A stretch of DNA of 25,888 nucleotides, taken from the NCBI GenBank assembly GCA_900544755.1, contig UQWQ01000022.1:1-25888 (forward strand), read 5' to 3'. Shown piece by piece: positions 1-7,309 of this stretch (its first letter is position 1; each line of letters opens with the position of its first letter). The stretch comes from an uncultured Collinsella sp. (GTDB lineage: Bacteria; Actinomycetota; Coriobacteriia; Coriobacteriales; Coriobacteriaceae). A program made the translations under genes and the position numbers. Below the pieces are notes generated by a model. It was not told the DNA's origin. It was given only the letters and a program-made list of their open reading frames with translations, and ran no database searches.

Positions 1-801
1 TAGGCAAACGATTTTTGCTGGATAGCCTATCCTGATTTGAGACGTTTGCGAGGCTATGGTCAAAATAACCCCATGCTTACGAATGAGAAAATCGGACAAA
101 TTGTGCTGGTCTGCTAAGTTAATACTCTCGTAGCGGGGGAAAAGGCCCAGATGCTTAAATGCTGAGTCTATTCTTTTTCGACAATATCGAATGTCACAGG
201 TGTTTGCAATTGGATATTGAGCCACCGCGTTTAGATTCGCTGCTGCGTGACTAGCTAATGGGTGATTGCTTTCAACGAGGAGGTTGACTTCGGCGTTCAA
301 TAAAAAATGCGATTCAAAAAGATTGGTGTCTACTTGCCCAGCGACAATCGCAATGTCGATTTGTCCGTCAAGTAGAAGGGATAAGCACGTTCCGCCGTCG
401 TCGTATCTGGAAACAGCAAATTTACCACCGTTGTACTTTTTCGAGAGCCGGTTTAGTGTGGGCTGGTTGAACCAGCTTGTGAGTATTGGTGGTAGTCCGA
501 CTGCAACGTGTGTCAAATGTGTCTGGGTTATTTTTATCTTTTCACGCGTGATTTGCGCATACGCTTGAATTCCCTCAATTGAAGCTAGTGCATCTAATGC
601 TATAGGAAGGATTTCCTCTCCATAGTTTGTTAGATGTAGAATACTGCCTCTTTTTTCGAACAGCTTCAGACCAAGTTCAGATTCCAATGCTCGAATGCCT
701 TTTGAAACAGCTTGCGGCGAAACGCTTAATATAGTTGCTGCATCCGAGTAATTCTGACAATCAAATACCTTTATGAAATACTGCAGCTGAACAACATTCA
801 C
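1..801 (-). CDS. LysR-family transcriptional regulator (3' end beyond window)
   Basis: Translating the reverse strand from a GTG at 801 gives 267 uninterrupted codons running off the left edge. The first 60 residues are a typical LysR winged helix-turn-helix (NYSDAATILSVSPQAVSKG, then an ALESELGLKLFEKRG-like wing). An effector-binding domain with LLDGQIDIAIVAG follows, as is usual for the family. The start is GTG, preceded by AAGGAAAT at a good distance, and an in-frame TGA lies 13 codons upstream. LysR proteins normally bind as tetramers to the shared promoter region of a divergent target and respond to a small ligand. Here the divergent target is the peptide operon starting at 960. Base composition is AT-rich like that operon and unlike the genes after 5 kb. 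About 30-50 C-terminal residues are probably missing. The family call is firm; the ligand is unknown. Confidence 0.9.
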   Translation of the reverse strand, partial: MNVVQLQYFIKVFDCQNYSDAATILSVSPQAVSKGIRALESELGLKLFEKRGSILHLTNYGEEILPIALDALASIEGIQAYAQITREKIKITQTHLTHVAVGLPPILTSWFNQPTLNRLSKKYNGGKFAVSRYDDGGTCLSLLLDGQIDIAIVAGQVDTNLFESHFLLNAEVNLLVESNHPLASHAAANLNAVAQYPIANTCDIRYCRKRIDSAFKHLGLFPRYESINLADQHNLSDFLIRKHGVILTIASQTSQIRIGYPAKIVCL

Positions 802-841
802 CAGAATTTCCTTAGGTTGAATTTTTAATCAGGCTAAGTGT

Positions 842-957
842 AAATTAAAAAATGTTAAACAAGGCAAACAAATTGTTTCATCTAGTACAAAAAGTTATCA
901 AACAGCTTTTGACTTTTTGACCAAAGTATAACTAGGCCTAAAACGAGAAAGGAGCCA
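842..957. promoter_or_regulatory. Divergent control region between LysR gene and peptide operon
   Basis: This AT-rich gap separates the LysR gene from the first precursor gene. A TATAAC at 927-932 is a candidate -10 box for the rightward operon; no good -35 is seen at 16-18 bases, as is common for activator-dependent promoters. An interrupted dyad TTGT-N10-ACAA at 873-890 is centred about 57 bases before the implied start, a sensible place for a LysR-type site. A second small palindrome, TGTTAAACA, lies at 853-861. AAAGGAG at 948-954 is the ribosome site of the first precursor. The assignment is by pattern only. Confidence 0.45.
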
Positions 958-959
958 TT

Positions 960-1130
960 GTGGATTGGATACAGCCAACTCAAACACCTAACGATATTGC
1001 TTTGCTATCAAGTTGGTGTCCTTGTCAGGGCGCAAAATGTCAGGGGCGCTGTAATCCCTGGGGGATGTGTGCCGTGTACACGGGCGGGAATTGCCGCGCA
1101 TTTCAACATTGCGGTATACACGTTAGCTAG
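960..1130 (+). CDS. Cys-rich RiPP precursor peptide 1
   Basis: A 56-residue reading frame starts at GTG 960, five bases after AAAGGAG (948-954), and ends at TAG 1128-1130. The first 18 residues (VDWIQPTQTPNDIALLSS) contain no cysteine and look like a leader. The remainder holds seven cysteines at residues 20, 22, 27, 31, 37, 45 and 51, several glycines and a basic bias. Its start (acidic residue, aromatic, Ile-Gln) and its Tyr-Thr-Gly-Gly-x-Cys segment match the peptide encoded just downstream. A radical SAM/SPASM enzyme and an ABC exporter follow in the same direction, the usual setting for sactipeptide or ranthipeptide precursors. No Gly-Gly leader cleavage site is evident. I do not recognise a named family. 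An overlapping TTG-started frame (958-1314) covers both precursor genes but has no coherent features. Confidence 0.8.
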   Translation: MDWIQPTQTPNDIALLSSWCPCQGAKCQGRCNPWGMCAVYTGGNCRAFQHCGIHVS

Positions 1131-1138
1131 GAGCTTCG

Positions 1139-1303
1139 ATGGAATATATTCAAAAGCCAGTGAATACTCAGATGCCTGCTTCGTCTCGAGATATTTCTAC
1201 GTGTGTGTCCTGTGCAGCGCATATTTGTTGGAGTTATTCAGGGGGAGGACCGTGTGGCCTGAGGATCTGCATTACCAAATTTTGTGGCTGGAATTACTCC
1301 TAA
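1139..1303 (+). CDS. Cys-rich RiPP precursor peptide 2
   Basis: A 54-residue frame starts at ATG 1139, five bases after AGGAG (1129-1133), which overlaps the stop codon of the first precursor; only eight bases separate the two genes. The peptide begins MEYIQKP, parallel to VDWIQP in its neighbour. It has a Cys-free leader of about 21 residues and then six cysteines at 22, 25, 30, 39, 44 and 49. The CxxC followed by a third Cys resembles the early cysteine spacing of subtilosin-type sactipeptides, and the Tyr-Ser-Gly-Gly-Gly-Pro-Cys segment parallels precursor 1. Sequence outside these anchors differs, suggesting a two-component product or two alternative substrates of one enzyme. Function is inferred from composition and context. 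Confidence 0.8.
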   Translation: MEYIQKPVNTQMPASSRDISTCVSCAAHICWSYSGGGPCGLRICITKFCGWNYS

Positions 1304-1341
1304 TGGCAGGTTGAAATATTGAAATATGCAACGGAGTAGAA

Positions 1342-2601
1342 ATGAAACAGTCTCGCTTTAATGTAATCGATAAAGGCAATCAGCCTACGCTGGTATATAA
1401 CTCTTACTCCGGCGCAATTGTTGCGTTGGATGCGGAATACGAGAAGGCACTATTTGCGAATGGGGCTAATGGCCCTTCGGAAATTGTCGACAATTTGATG
1501 GACGCGGGGTTGTTGGTTTCCGACGGACTTGATGAAATCGAACATTTAAAAGAGATATCATCGGCCTGTCGCATGCAATCAAAATCACTTTCATTTACGA
1601 TAGCTCCGACATTGAATTGTAATTTCAGGTGTCCGTATTGTTATGAGGACGGCAAGCGTTATGGTTCAATGAGCGACCAGTGCGTCGATCAGGTAATAAA
1701 GCATATCAATGGCATGGCTTTAGACAATCAGGCAGAAAGTTTGCAGATTGCCTGGTATGGCGGCGAGCCTTTATTGGCGATTGAGACGGTGGAGAAGATT
1801 ACGCGCGGAATCCGAAGTGATGAAATCTTATTTAACGCCAGCATGGTGACCAACGGTTATTTCTTAGATGGGAAAACGGCGGAGTTGCTTGCAAAAAATG
1901 GGGTCACGCACGTTCAGGTGACTGTCGATGGTCCGCCTGAAATACACAATCAACGAAGATGTCTTCCTTCTGGCGGTGATACGTTCAACCGTATTATCGA
2001 TAACGTAAAAAGAGCTAGTGCGTACTTCAATGTCATCTTAAGAGTTAATGTTGATCCGACGAACGGTGATCAGATTGATCGCTTGATTGATTCGCTTGAT
2101 CAAAAAGGTCTTCGTAATAGAGTAAAACTGTATTTAGCGGCAGTAGATGATATAAATGGGGCATGCGCTAACTCTCCGTGCTATTCAGAGGACGAATTTG
2201 CCTCGATTGAAGCATCCTGTTTGTCTCGCTACAAAATGACGGGGTACATGGATCCGTTTCTTCCAGGCTTTAATCCGACCATATGCGGAGCCGTCAATAA
2301 ATATTCAGAAGTTATTGGACCAGATGGTTCCTTATATAAATGCTGGAATGAAATAGGATATTCCGACAGAAGTTATGGCAGCATCTTTGAAAGCGTAGCG
2401 AGTAACGCATTCGAAGTTTCCAAATGGAATGCTTACGACTTTTGTTCAGATTCAGAATGTCTTAACTGCTCGCTTCTTCCTATGTGCATGGGTGGCTGTC
2501 CCTTCACCAGGCTGTATGAAAATAAGACAAGCTGCGTATCTGCAAGAAAGAACTGTATAAAAGTAATGAGGGCGGCCTATGATTTCAAGCATAAGAAGTG
2601 A
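1342..2601 (+). CDS. Radical SAM/SPASM peptide maturase
   Basis: This 419-residue protein has the CxxxCxxC motif of radical SAM enzymes at C93, C97 and C100 (TLNCNFRCPYCYED) and the Gly-Gly-Glu-Pro motif at 140-143. Its C-terminal SPASM domain is textbook: C315-x13-G-x4-C334, then C373-x2-C376-x5-C382-x3-C386 and later cysteines (398, 405), expected to bind two auxiliary 4Fe-4S clusters. The first 80 residues, with LVYNSYSGAIVALD, resemble the peptide-recognition N-terminus common in such maturases. It should use SAM radical chemistry to crosslink cysteine sulfur to backbone or side-chain carbon in the two upstream precursors. ATG 1342 follows GGAG (1333-1336) at five bases. The last 23 bases overlap the exporter gene. 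The enzyme class is certain; the exact linkage is not. Confidence 0.93.
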   Translation: MKQSRFNVIDKGNQPTLVYNSYSGAIVALDAEYEKALFANGANGPSEIVDNLMDAGLLVSDGLDEIEHLKEISSACRMQSKSLSFTIAPTLNCNFRCPYCYEDGKRYGSMSDQCVDQVIKHINGMALDNQAESLQIAWYGGEPLLAIETVEKITRGIRSDEILFNASMVTNGYFLDGKTAELLAKNGVTHVQVTVDGPPEIHNQRRCLPSGGDTFNRIIDNVKRASAYFNVILRVNVDPTNGDQIDRLIDSLDQKGLRNRVKLYLAAVDDINGACANSPCYSEDEFASIEASCLSRYKMTGYMDPFLPGFNPTICGAVNKYSEVIGPDGSLYKCWNEIGYSDRSYGSIFESVASNAFEVSKWNAYDFCSDSECLNCSLLPMCMGGCPFTRLYENKTSCVSARKNCIKVMRAAYDFKHKK

Positions 2602-4153
2602 TGCGGACTCAACGGCGCTCTTCGATTGTCTGCCATATTTCAGACTTGGGTTTTCTTCCCAATTGCTTCTGGTTATAGTCTTCGCGTTGTGCTTAATAAT
2701 ATCTGGAATGATGGCTTCTGTATCCCCGCTGCTTACGAGCGCTCTGGTTGACAATATATCTAAAAAAACATCTTACGATACTATCATGATTAGCAGCGCT
2801 CTAATTGGTTTTGCGGCACTAATCGATATTGTTGTCAGTTATTTAAGCACCCTTCTTTCAATGCGGATAACGACCGTGGCTGCATACTCGATTGTTCGAA
2901 GTAAAATCGATGAGCTCGTTCGGATGCCTTTTGAGTTATATTTTGAGCAGGAGTCAGCTGAAAAAACTCAACAAATTTGTTCAGATGCCAATACTGTGGC
3001 TTCCTTCGGATTGTCGGTGCTCCAGACGGTACTTCTTGCGGTTGTCCAGCTAGGTATCAGTTTTATTTTTCTCTATGGATGCTCCGTAGCGCTCTTTTGG
3101 GTTTCCGTGACATTTTGCATCTTGTATGCAATTGCATATGCTTTATTCAGAAAACCGCTTTTTGTTTCAGGTCTGACCTTTAAGGAGGAGCAGTCCCTGT
3201 ATTTCGGAAAAGTGGAGTCCGTACTTGCGCATCAGAGATTTTTGTATGTTAATGTGCTATTCGAAAGAGCATTGAAATCCATAGATAGCTTTTTTTCGTC
3301 TTTGCTGCACGCCGGAGTCGCCTATCAAAGTGTCGTTTCGAGATTTCAGGCAACGGATTCCTTTGCTGCGGCTGCGTCCCAGGTGACTATTCTTTTGATT
3401 TCGGCTTTCTATGTAATGCATGGAAGCATGAGTGTAGGCCAACTTGTTGCCGTTTCGAGCTACATGGCTTTAATGCTATCTGCCGTGAGGTCAATCTACG
3501 GTATAGGTAGTAGCGTACAAGACTGCTTCTCATCGATATCTCGTCTAAATGCCTCTAAATTGCCTTTGGCTGTTGCTGGAGAGGAGCTCTTGGAGATCGA
3601 TTACATCGAACTGCATAATTTTGGTTTTACATTAAATGAAAAGTGTCTCTACAATAACTTGAATCTCAGGTTTGACAAAGGAAAGCTCTATGCTCTTGTG
3701 GGGATTAATGGCTCGGGCAAAACGAGCCTTGCGTACTTATTAATGGGTTGTTTCAATTCGGGTTACGGTGGGGCTATTTCCTACAACGGTAAGGCCCAAG
3801 AAGAAATCAACTGCGAGCACCTTAGGCGGAATCTAGTTTCGTTTGCCGAACAAACCCCGATATCAGTAAAGGATTTTCTTAGCGATAGAAATTTTCCTTC
3901 TATCGAAAAGAAGGGGTGCGGGGGAATGTCTCCTGGGGAACTGAAACAATTGGAAATTAGGCGGGTCTTGGAAAAGAAGGCAGACGTCTATTTATTCGAT
4001 GAGCCAACAGCATCACTTGATATTGCTCATAAAGAAGCTCTGATAAATGCTGTGAAGGAACTGCGCAAGCACAAGATTGTCATTGTTATTACACACGATA
4101 TGGACCTAATAGCAGCTAGTGATGAGGTGGTAGAGCTTGGGAAAAGCGACTGA
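2579..4153 (+). CDS. ABC exporter, fused membrane and ATPase domains
   Basis: This 524-residue protein has about six membrane segments in residues 25-310 and an ATPase domain from about 340. Visible motifs are Walker A GINGSGKTS (375-383), a signature of MSPGE (450-454) in place of the usual LSGGQ, Walker B VYLFDEP (470-476) and the switch histidine in VITHD (506). There is no N-terminal C39 peptidase domain, so it cannot by itself cut a Gly-Gly leader. It overlaps the radical SAM gene by 23 bases, which argues for translational coupling. The likely job is export of the modified peptides across the membrane, possibly also self-protection. It would act as a homodimer. The family call is firm and the substrate is inferred from context. 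Confidence 0.9.
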   Translation: MISSIRSDADSTALFDCLPYFRLGFSSQLLLVIVFALCLIISGMMASVSPLLTSALVDNISKKTSYDTIMISSALIGFAALIDIVVSYLSTLLSMRITTVAAYSIVRSKIDELVRMPFELYFEQESAEKTQQICSDANTVASFGLSVLQTVLLAVVQLGISFIFLYGCSVALFWVSVTFCILYAIAYALFRKPLFVSGLTFKEEQSLYFGKVESVLAHQRFLYVNVLFERALKSIDSFFSSLLHAGVAYQSVVSRFQATDSFAAAASQVTILLISAFYVMHGSMSVGQLVAVSSYMALMLSAVRSIYGIGSSVQDCFSSISRLNASKLPLAVAGEELLEIDYIELHNFGFTLNEKCLYNNLNLRFDKGKLYALVGINGSGKTSLAYLLMGCFNSGYGGAISYNGKAQEEINCEHLRRNLVSFAEQTPISVKDFLSDRNFPSIEKKGCGGMSPGELKQLEIRRVLEKKADVYLFDEPTASLDIAHKEALINAVKELRKHKIVIVITHDMDLIAASDEVVELGKSD

Positions 4154-4736
4154 AATAATGCGCCTGGGGGCACGTTATCTACTGGGTACGATGGTTGCTA
4201 GCGTGCCGTGGGCCATTTGGGTTATTGCAAAAGGATCTCCCGCTTGGCTGTGCTCTACAGGGGCGCTCTTTTGTGCGTTGGTAGTCTATCTTTTTGCAAC
4301 TCGGGGCGCTGTTTCCTGTGATAAGACCAAGCAGCGTGGGATTCTTTTGGGATGGCAGTTCATTTTCATCGTATTTATTATTATGGCCGCCATGCTCGAT
4401 ATAGGTGGAAAATCAATATCCAGATGGGTATTGGTCTGTTCGGTTTCAGTTTTGCATGAGCTGTTATTTAGGTACGTATTTTTATTTGAATACACAATCG
4501 TCGGAATAGTTCGGCCGTTTTGCATAAGGGCATTTGTACAGTCGATTCTATGGGCATTGCTTCTCGTGACTCAACAGTGTTTAATCGGGGCACCCACAAA
4601 TTACATCATTGCAATGATGGGGGGCTATCTTTGTCTGGGCCTTATTTTTGCGCTGCTCGTGCGAAAAACAGGGACAGTGTGCCCGTCTCTTTTAGCCATG
4701 ATGTTTCTGGATTTTATCAACCTCCTAGCTCTTTGA
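4137..4736 (+). CDS. CPBP/CAAX-protease-like membrane protein, degenerate active site
   Basis: A 199-residue very hydrophobic protein with about six membrane segments. HELLFR at 107-112 resembles the EExxxR motif of CPBP (CAAX protease and bacteriocin-processing) proteins, but the first Glu is His. The C-terminal region TGTVCPSLLAMMFLDFIN aligns with the family's last motif, but Met and Asp stand where His and Asn are expected, and no clear FxxxH motif is seen. It may be a leader protease with altered chemistry or, more likely, a non-catalytic immunity protein. TTG 4137 has GAGGTGG at 4124-4130 and overlaps the exporter by 17 bases; ATG 4158 is an alternative start giving 192 residues. It is the last gene of the operon. 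The family call is moderate. Confidence 0.65.
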   Translation: MGKATEIMRLGARYLLGTMVASVPWAIWVIAKGSPAWLCSTGALFCALVVYLFATRGAVSCDKTKQRGILLGWQFIFIVFIIMAAMLDIGGKSISRWVLVCSVSVLHELLFRYVFLFEYTIVGIVRPFCIRAFVQSILWALLLVTQQCLIGAPTNYIIAMMGGYLCLGLIFALLVRKTGTVCPSLLAMMFLDFINLLAL

Positions 4737-4737
4737 G

Positions 4738-4951
4738 TTGCGGACAAAATCTTCAGGTGTTGGCGCCATGGCCGACAAGGCCCGCACGGTGCTTTCGGTA
4801 TGTAATAACATGGGCGAGGTCTGGCTGCTCACGGCCGAGATACTCGACCTGATCGATCGCGGTGCGTCCAACATCATCTGCACGCAGCCCTTCGCCTGCC
4901 TGCGATTCGGTTAGCGAGGAGGCCGTGGCATCGGTCGCAAAGCGTCTGTGA
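4738..4951 (+). pseudogene. Remnant of 2-hydroxyacyl-CoA dehydratase/CoA-activase-type gene
   Basis: GC-rich sequence begins abruptly after the CPBP-like gene. One frame (clear from ATG 4768 to TAG 4912-4914, open upstream) encodes an internal piece including NNMGEVWLLTAEILDLIDRG and IICTQPFACL. This matches the conserved stretch of large 2-hydroxyacyl-CoA dehydratase/CoA activase-like proteins (COG3580/3581 type), where the sequence usually continues Pro-Asn-His. Here it breaks into an arginine and a stop. A different frame from 4904 continues SEEAVASVAKRL to TGA 4949-4951, consistent with a deletion or frameshift. Only about 60 residues of a normally far longer protein remain, with no start context of its own. 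It marks the boundary between the AT-rich peptide locus and the core-like DNA. Confidence 0.65.
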
Positions 4952-5001
4952 CGCGGTATTAAGAAGTAGCCGACCTGCTTCGGGCTAGATATGAGACGGA
5001 A

Positions 5002-5034
5002 GGGTGGTAGCCGTACCGGCTGCGGCCCTTTTTT
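5002..5034 (+). terminator. Rho-independent terminator
   Basis: A hairpin at 5002-5028 has the inner stem AGCCG-TAC-CGGCT and an outer GGG/CCC closure with one mismatch and wobble pairs. Six T residues follow (5029-5034). It probably terminated the now-broken gene just upstream and could also end the peptide operon. Confidence 0.75.
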
Positions 5035-5040
5035 ACTGGA

Positions 5041-5448
5041 TACATGTTGCGTAAATGGCCTTGCCGACGCCTTTCGTGGACTCGGATTTCGGAAGTGCGG
5101 GGAAAACTCCGAACCTTCGAGCACACTGCTCTTTTGAACTCTTGTGACCTGCGGTTTTGTTGCTAAAAAAGTCGGTCTGGTCGGCAGAACTCGATTTTTC
5201 ACCGCACTGCCGAAAACTGCGATCTTGCAGTACGAAAAACGGCCTCCATAACTCTGGGTTTATTGATAAGTGTAGCCGTTCGCCGTATATCATTGTCCGT
5301 TTATGGAATCTATCTCCAACGAGTTGTAGTCATATGGTTTGATGTTGGAAACATATGATTACCGGCAGGCCGTAGGTGACGTTCCCCCTGATATCGGAGG
5401 TTCCGGGTATGTTTCGTGCTCCGTTAAACAACTATCGGTTGGGCTAAC
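5041..5448. other. Noncoding stretch, about 400 bases
   Basis: No convincing gene was seen on either strand; overlapping short frames lack family features and ribosome sites. Runs of A or T flanked by GC (for example TACGAAAAACGG at 5231-5242) loosely resemble the motif pair near 23.3-23.5 kb. An imperfect dyad, CATATG-G-TTT then AAA-CATATG, spans 5331-5357 and could be an operator for the small gene at 5449. It may also contain decayed sequence linked to the broken gene upstream. Confidence 0.4.
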
Positions 5449-5898
5449 ATGGATCGCCGTGTTATTTCGATAACCCTTGCAGTGGTTTGCCTAGCTGTGC
5501 TCCTGGGCGCTATAGGGCAGTTCGCTATAAGTCGAGAAACATCCTATATGCAGGAATGTGCTTCCGAAGGCTTTGCCATTGACGGTTACTATCGGGATGA
5601 CGAAACAAGTCGGGAAACCCTGGCTTTTCTTGAGGAGGACAACTGTCGATGGCAGCTGGTCGACCAAGACGGAATCTGCACAGACGGGCAGTTTAAGCGT
5701 ACGGATGACCCCAACATCCTGATATTAAAGAAGGAAAACGGCGAAGAATTCGGTACGGTCCACGTGGCGTATATTTCGCGCCGACGCGATCAGGGCTTGC
5801 TCTACCTATTTAGAGATACCAGGGTGACCCGTTTTTATCTGGTGAGTACCGGTCCGGCGTTTACAGTGGAGTCTGGCGATGTCGATGCGGACAGCTGA
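5449..5898 (+). CDS. Small membrane-anchored hypothetical protein
   Basis: A 149-residue protein I do not recognise. Residues 5-27 (VISITLAVVCLAVLLGAIGQF) form one membrane segment or uncleaved signal anchor with a basic start (MDRR). No lipobox is evident: the cysteine at residue 14 lies inside the hydrophobic stretch. The remaining 120 residues are acidic and polar, with several Arg-Asp/Asp-Glu pairs and predicted beta strands, and should lie outside the cell. ATG 5449 has only a weak upstream ribosome site (GGTTGGG). It stands alone between noncoding DNA and a convergent DUF389 gene, so context gives no hint of function. Codon use is less GC-biased than that of its right-hand neighbours. 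Confidence 0.65.
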   Translation: MDRRVISITLAVVCLAVLLGAIGQFAISRETSYMQECASEGFAIDGYYRDDETSRETLAFLEEDNCRWQLVDQDGICTDGQFKRTDDPNILILKKENGEEFGTVHVAYISRRRDQGLLYLFRDTRVTRFYLVSTGPAFTVESGDVDADS

Positions 5899-5922
5899 TT
5901 CACGGCAATAAATCAGCGAGCG

Positions 5923-5945
5923 GGGCGCAGTCGTGAACTGCGCCC
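5923..5945. terminator. Hairpin between convergent genes
   Basis: A perfect nine-base stem, GGGCGCAGT/ACTGCGCCC, with loop CGTGA lies between the convergent ends at 5898 and 5955. Neither side has a strong T-run, so it is a candidate bidirectional terminator only. Confidence 0.5.
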
Positions 5946-5954
5946 TACATCACG

Positions 5955-7094
5955 TTACTTCACATCGAACTCCACGCGATCGAGTTCGGGCACATTGAGG
6001 TCGATGAGCTTGCGGGCAACACGACGGTCGTGCGCCCCAAGCGTCTCGCTTGTCGTCACATGGGCGACAACCTCGCGCTCGACGAGGCCCTCCTCCCCGC
6101 CTTCGGTGGCCGAGGTTTCGACGGCGACGGTGTAATCCTTAAAGCCCGGCAGTACCGCGGCAAGCTCGCGCGTAGTTTCGGTGACGCCATAGCCGTCCTG
6201 CACGCCGGCCTGCGCCGAGCCAATAGACCCCGCGGTCATAACGATGCAGGGGATGGCAAAGATCACCGTGCCCACGATGATGCGGCGGCGCACCTTGTGT
6301 GACAGCTCATCGACCTCGGCGTTTTCCTCGGCGGTCACAATGCCGTCGCCGTTGAGGTCACGCTTGAGCGGTACACGTAGAAGAAGCAATACGGCTTCGG
6401 CCGCCAGCGCGATAAAGACAACGTTGATGCCAAATTCGTAGAGCGCCGAGAGAAACAGCGACCCGCTCGCGATGGCGATGCCGTAACCCGCCGCGCACAG
6501 GGGCGGCATGAGCGCGGTTGCCACGGCCACGCCCGCGATAAGCGTCGCGGGCTCCTGGTCGCGCGAGTTGCCCAGGCCTCCGGCAAAGCCACCCGCGAGC
6601 GCGACGGCAAGATCCCAGACGGTGGGTGTCGAGTTATCGATGATGGCGGCCGTGGTGGTGCCGAGCGGTGAGAGCTTAAAGTACAGCGTGGACGTGATCA
6701 GGCAGAAGGCCATCTGCAACGCGAGACCGGCAATGGCCTCGACGGTAATCTCGCGGTCGAGCGTGGCGATGCCATATGCCATGGCAAGGACCGAGCCCAT
6801 GAGCGGGCAGATGAGCATGGCACCTACAATGGCGATATCCGAGTCGATATCGAGGCCGATGCTCGCGATCAACATGGCAATGATCAGGATGCATAAGTGC
6901 GAGCCAGTCAGGCGCGCCCCGTTTACAAAGCGCTTGCGAATCACGTGATAGGGCGCGCGTCCCTCGCGTATGTTGAACGCCTGCTTAAGGAAACGGGTGG
7001 CATTCTCCATGGCCTCGCTGTGTGCAGGGCGTATACCGTGACGACGATGATGACGCTCGCGCAGCCGCTTGATCTGTTGTTTGTCGAGTTCCAT
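5955..7094 (-). CDS. DUF389 family membrane protein with EF-hand-like loop
   Basis: This 379-residue protein has the DUF389 core: a basic cytosolic start (LRERHHRRHG), then six or so membrane segments from about 65 to 290. These include GAMLICPLMGSVLAMAYG (91-108), NSRDQEPATLIAGVAVATAL (176-195) and MPPLCAAGYGIA (196-207), which are characteristic of the family. The function of DUF389 proteins is not established. Between two membrane segments it carries DLNGDGIVTAEE (246-257), a complete EF-hand or dockerin-type calcium loop (Asp1, Asn3, Asp5, Gly6, Glu12). I do not recall this as standard in the family. The C-terminal 90 residues are soluble. ATG 7094 follows a GAGG ribosome site. It lies downstream of the OPT transporter on the same strand, but a terminator separates them. 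Confidence 0.85.
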   Translation of the reverse strand: MELDKQQIKRLRERHHRRHGIRPAHSEAMENATRFLKQAFNIREGRAPYHVIRKRFVNGARLTGSHLCILIIAMLIASIGLDIDSDIAIVGAMLICPLMGSVLAMAYGIATLDREITVEAIAGLALQMAFCLITSTLYFKLSPLGTTTAAIIDNSTPTVWDLAVALAGGFAGGLGNSRDQEPATLIAGVAVATALMPPLCAAGYGIAIASGSLFLSALYEFGINVVFIALAAEAVLLLLRVPLKRDLNGDGIVTAEENAEVDELSHKVRRRIIVGTVIFAIPCIVMTAGSIGSAQAGVQDGYGVTETTRELAAVLPGFKDYTVAVETSATEGGEEGLVEREVVAHVTTSETLGAHDRRVARKLIDLNVPELDRVEFDVK

Positions 7095-7245
7095 GCTTAC
7101 CTCGTTTAGCTTCTGAGCCGCTTCTTGCGTCTGTCGTCTTTACTCTACACCGCGTTAGGCGAGGTGTCAGACAAGGTTTGTTGACCTGGAAGTCAGGCTA
7201 ATCGACATGGCTAAAACGCCGTGAGGATCATAAGAGTCAAATAGA

Positions 7246-7284
7246 CAAAAAAGCGCGGGGCCGGTTTGATTCCGACCCCGCGCT
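7246..7284 (-). terminator. Rho-independent terminator of OPT transporter gene
   Basis: A perfect nine-base stem, AGCGCGGGG (7252-7260) with CCCCGCGCT (7276-7284), is followed on the minus strand by a run of T (the A-run at 7246-7251 on the plus strand). It sits 25 bases beyond the transporter's stop. Confidence 0.88.
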
Positions 7285-7309
7285 CTGCGCTGGTGCGTTG
7301 TTGTTCGGC

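Noticed and set aside
958..1314. 118-residue TTG-started frame covering both precursor genes
   Set aside because: It has no domain features and poor composition, and it overlaps two better frames that each have their own ribosome site and Cys-rich peptide.
4753..5293. Two overlapping minus-strand frames (149 and 86 residues)
   Set aside because: They cross the gene remnant and a strong terminator, lack ribosome sites and show no family features.
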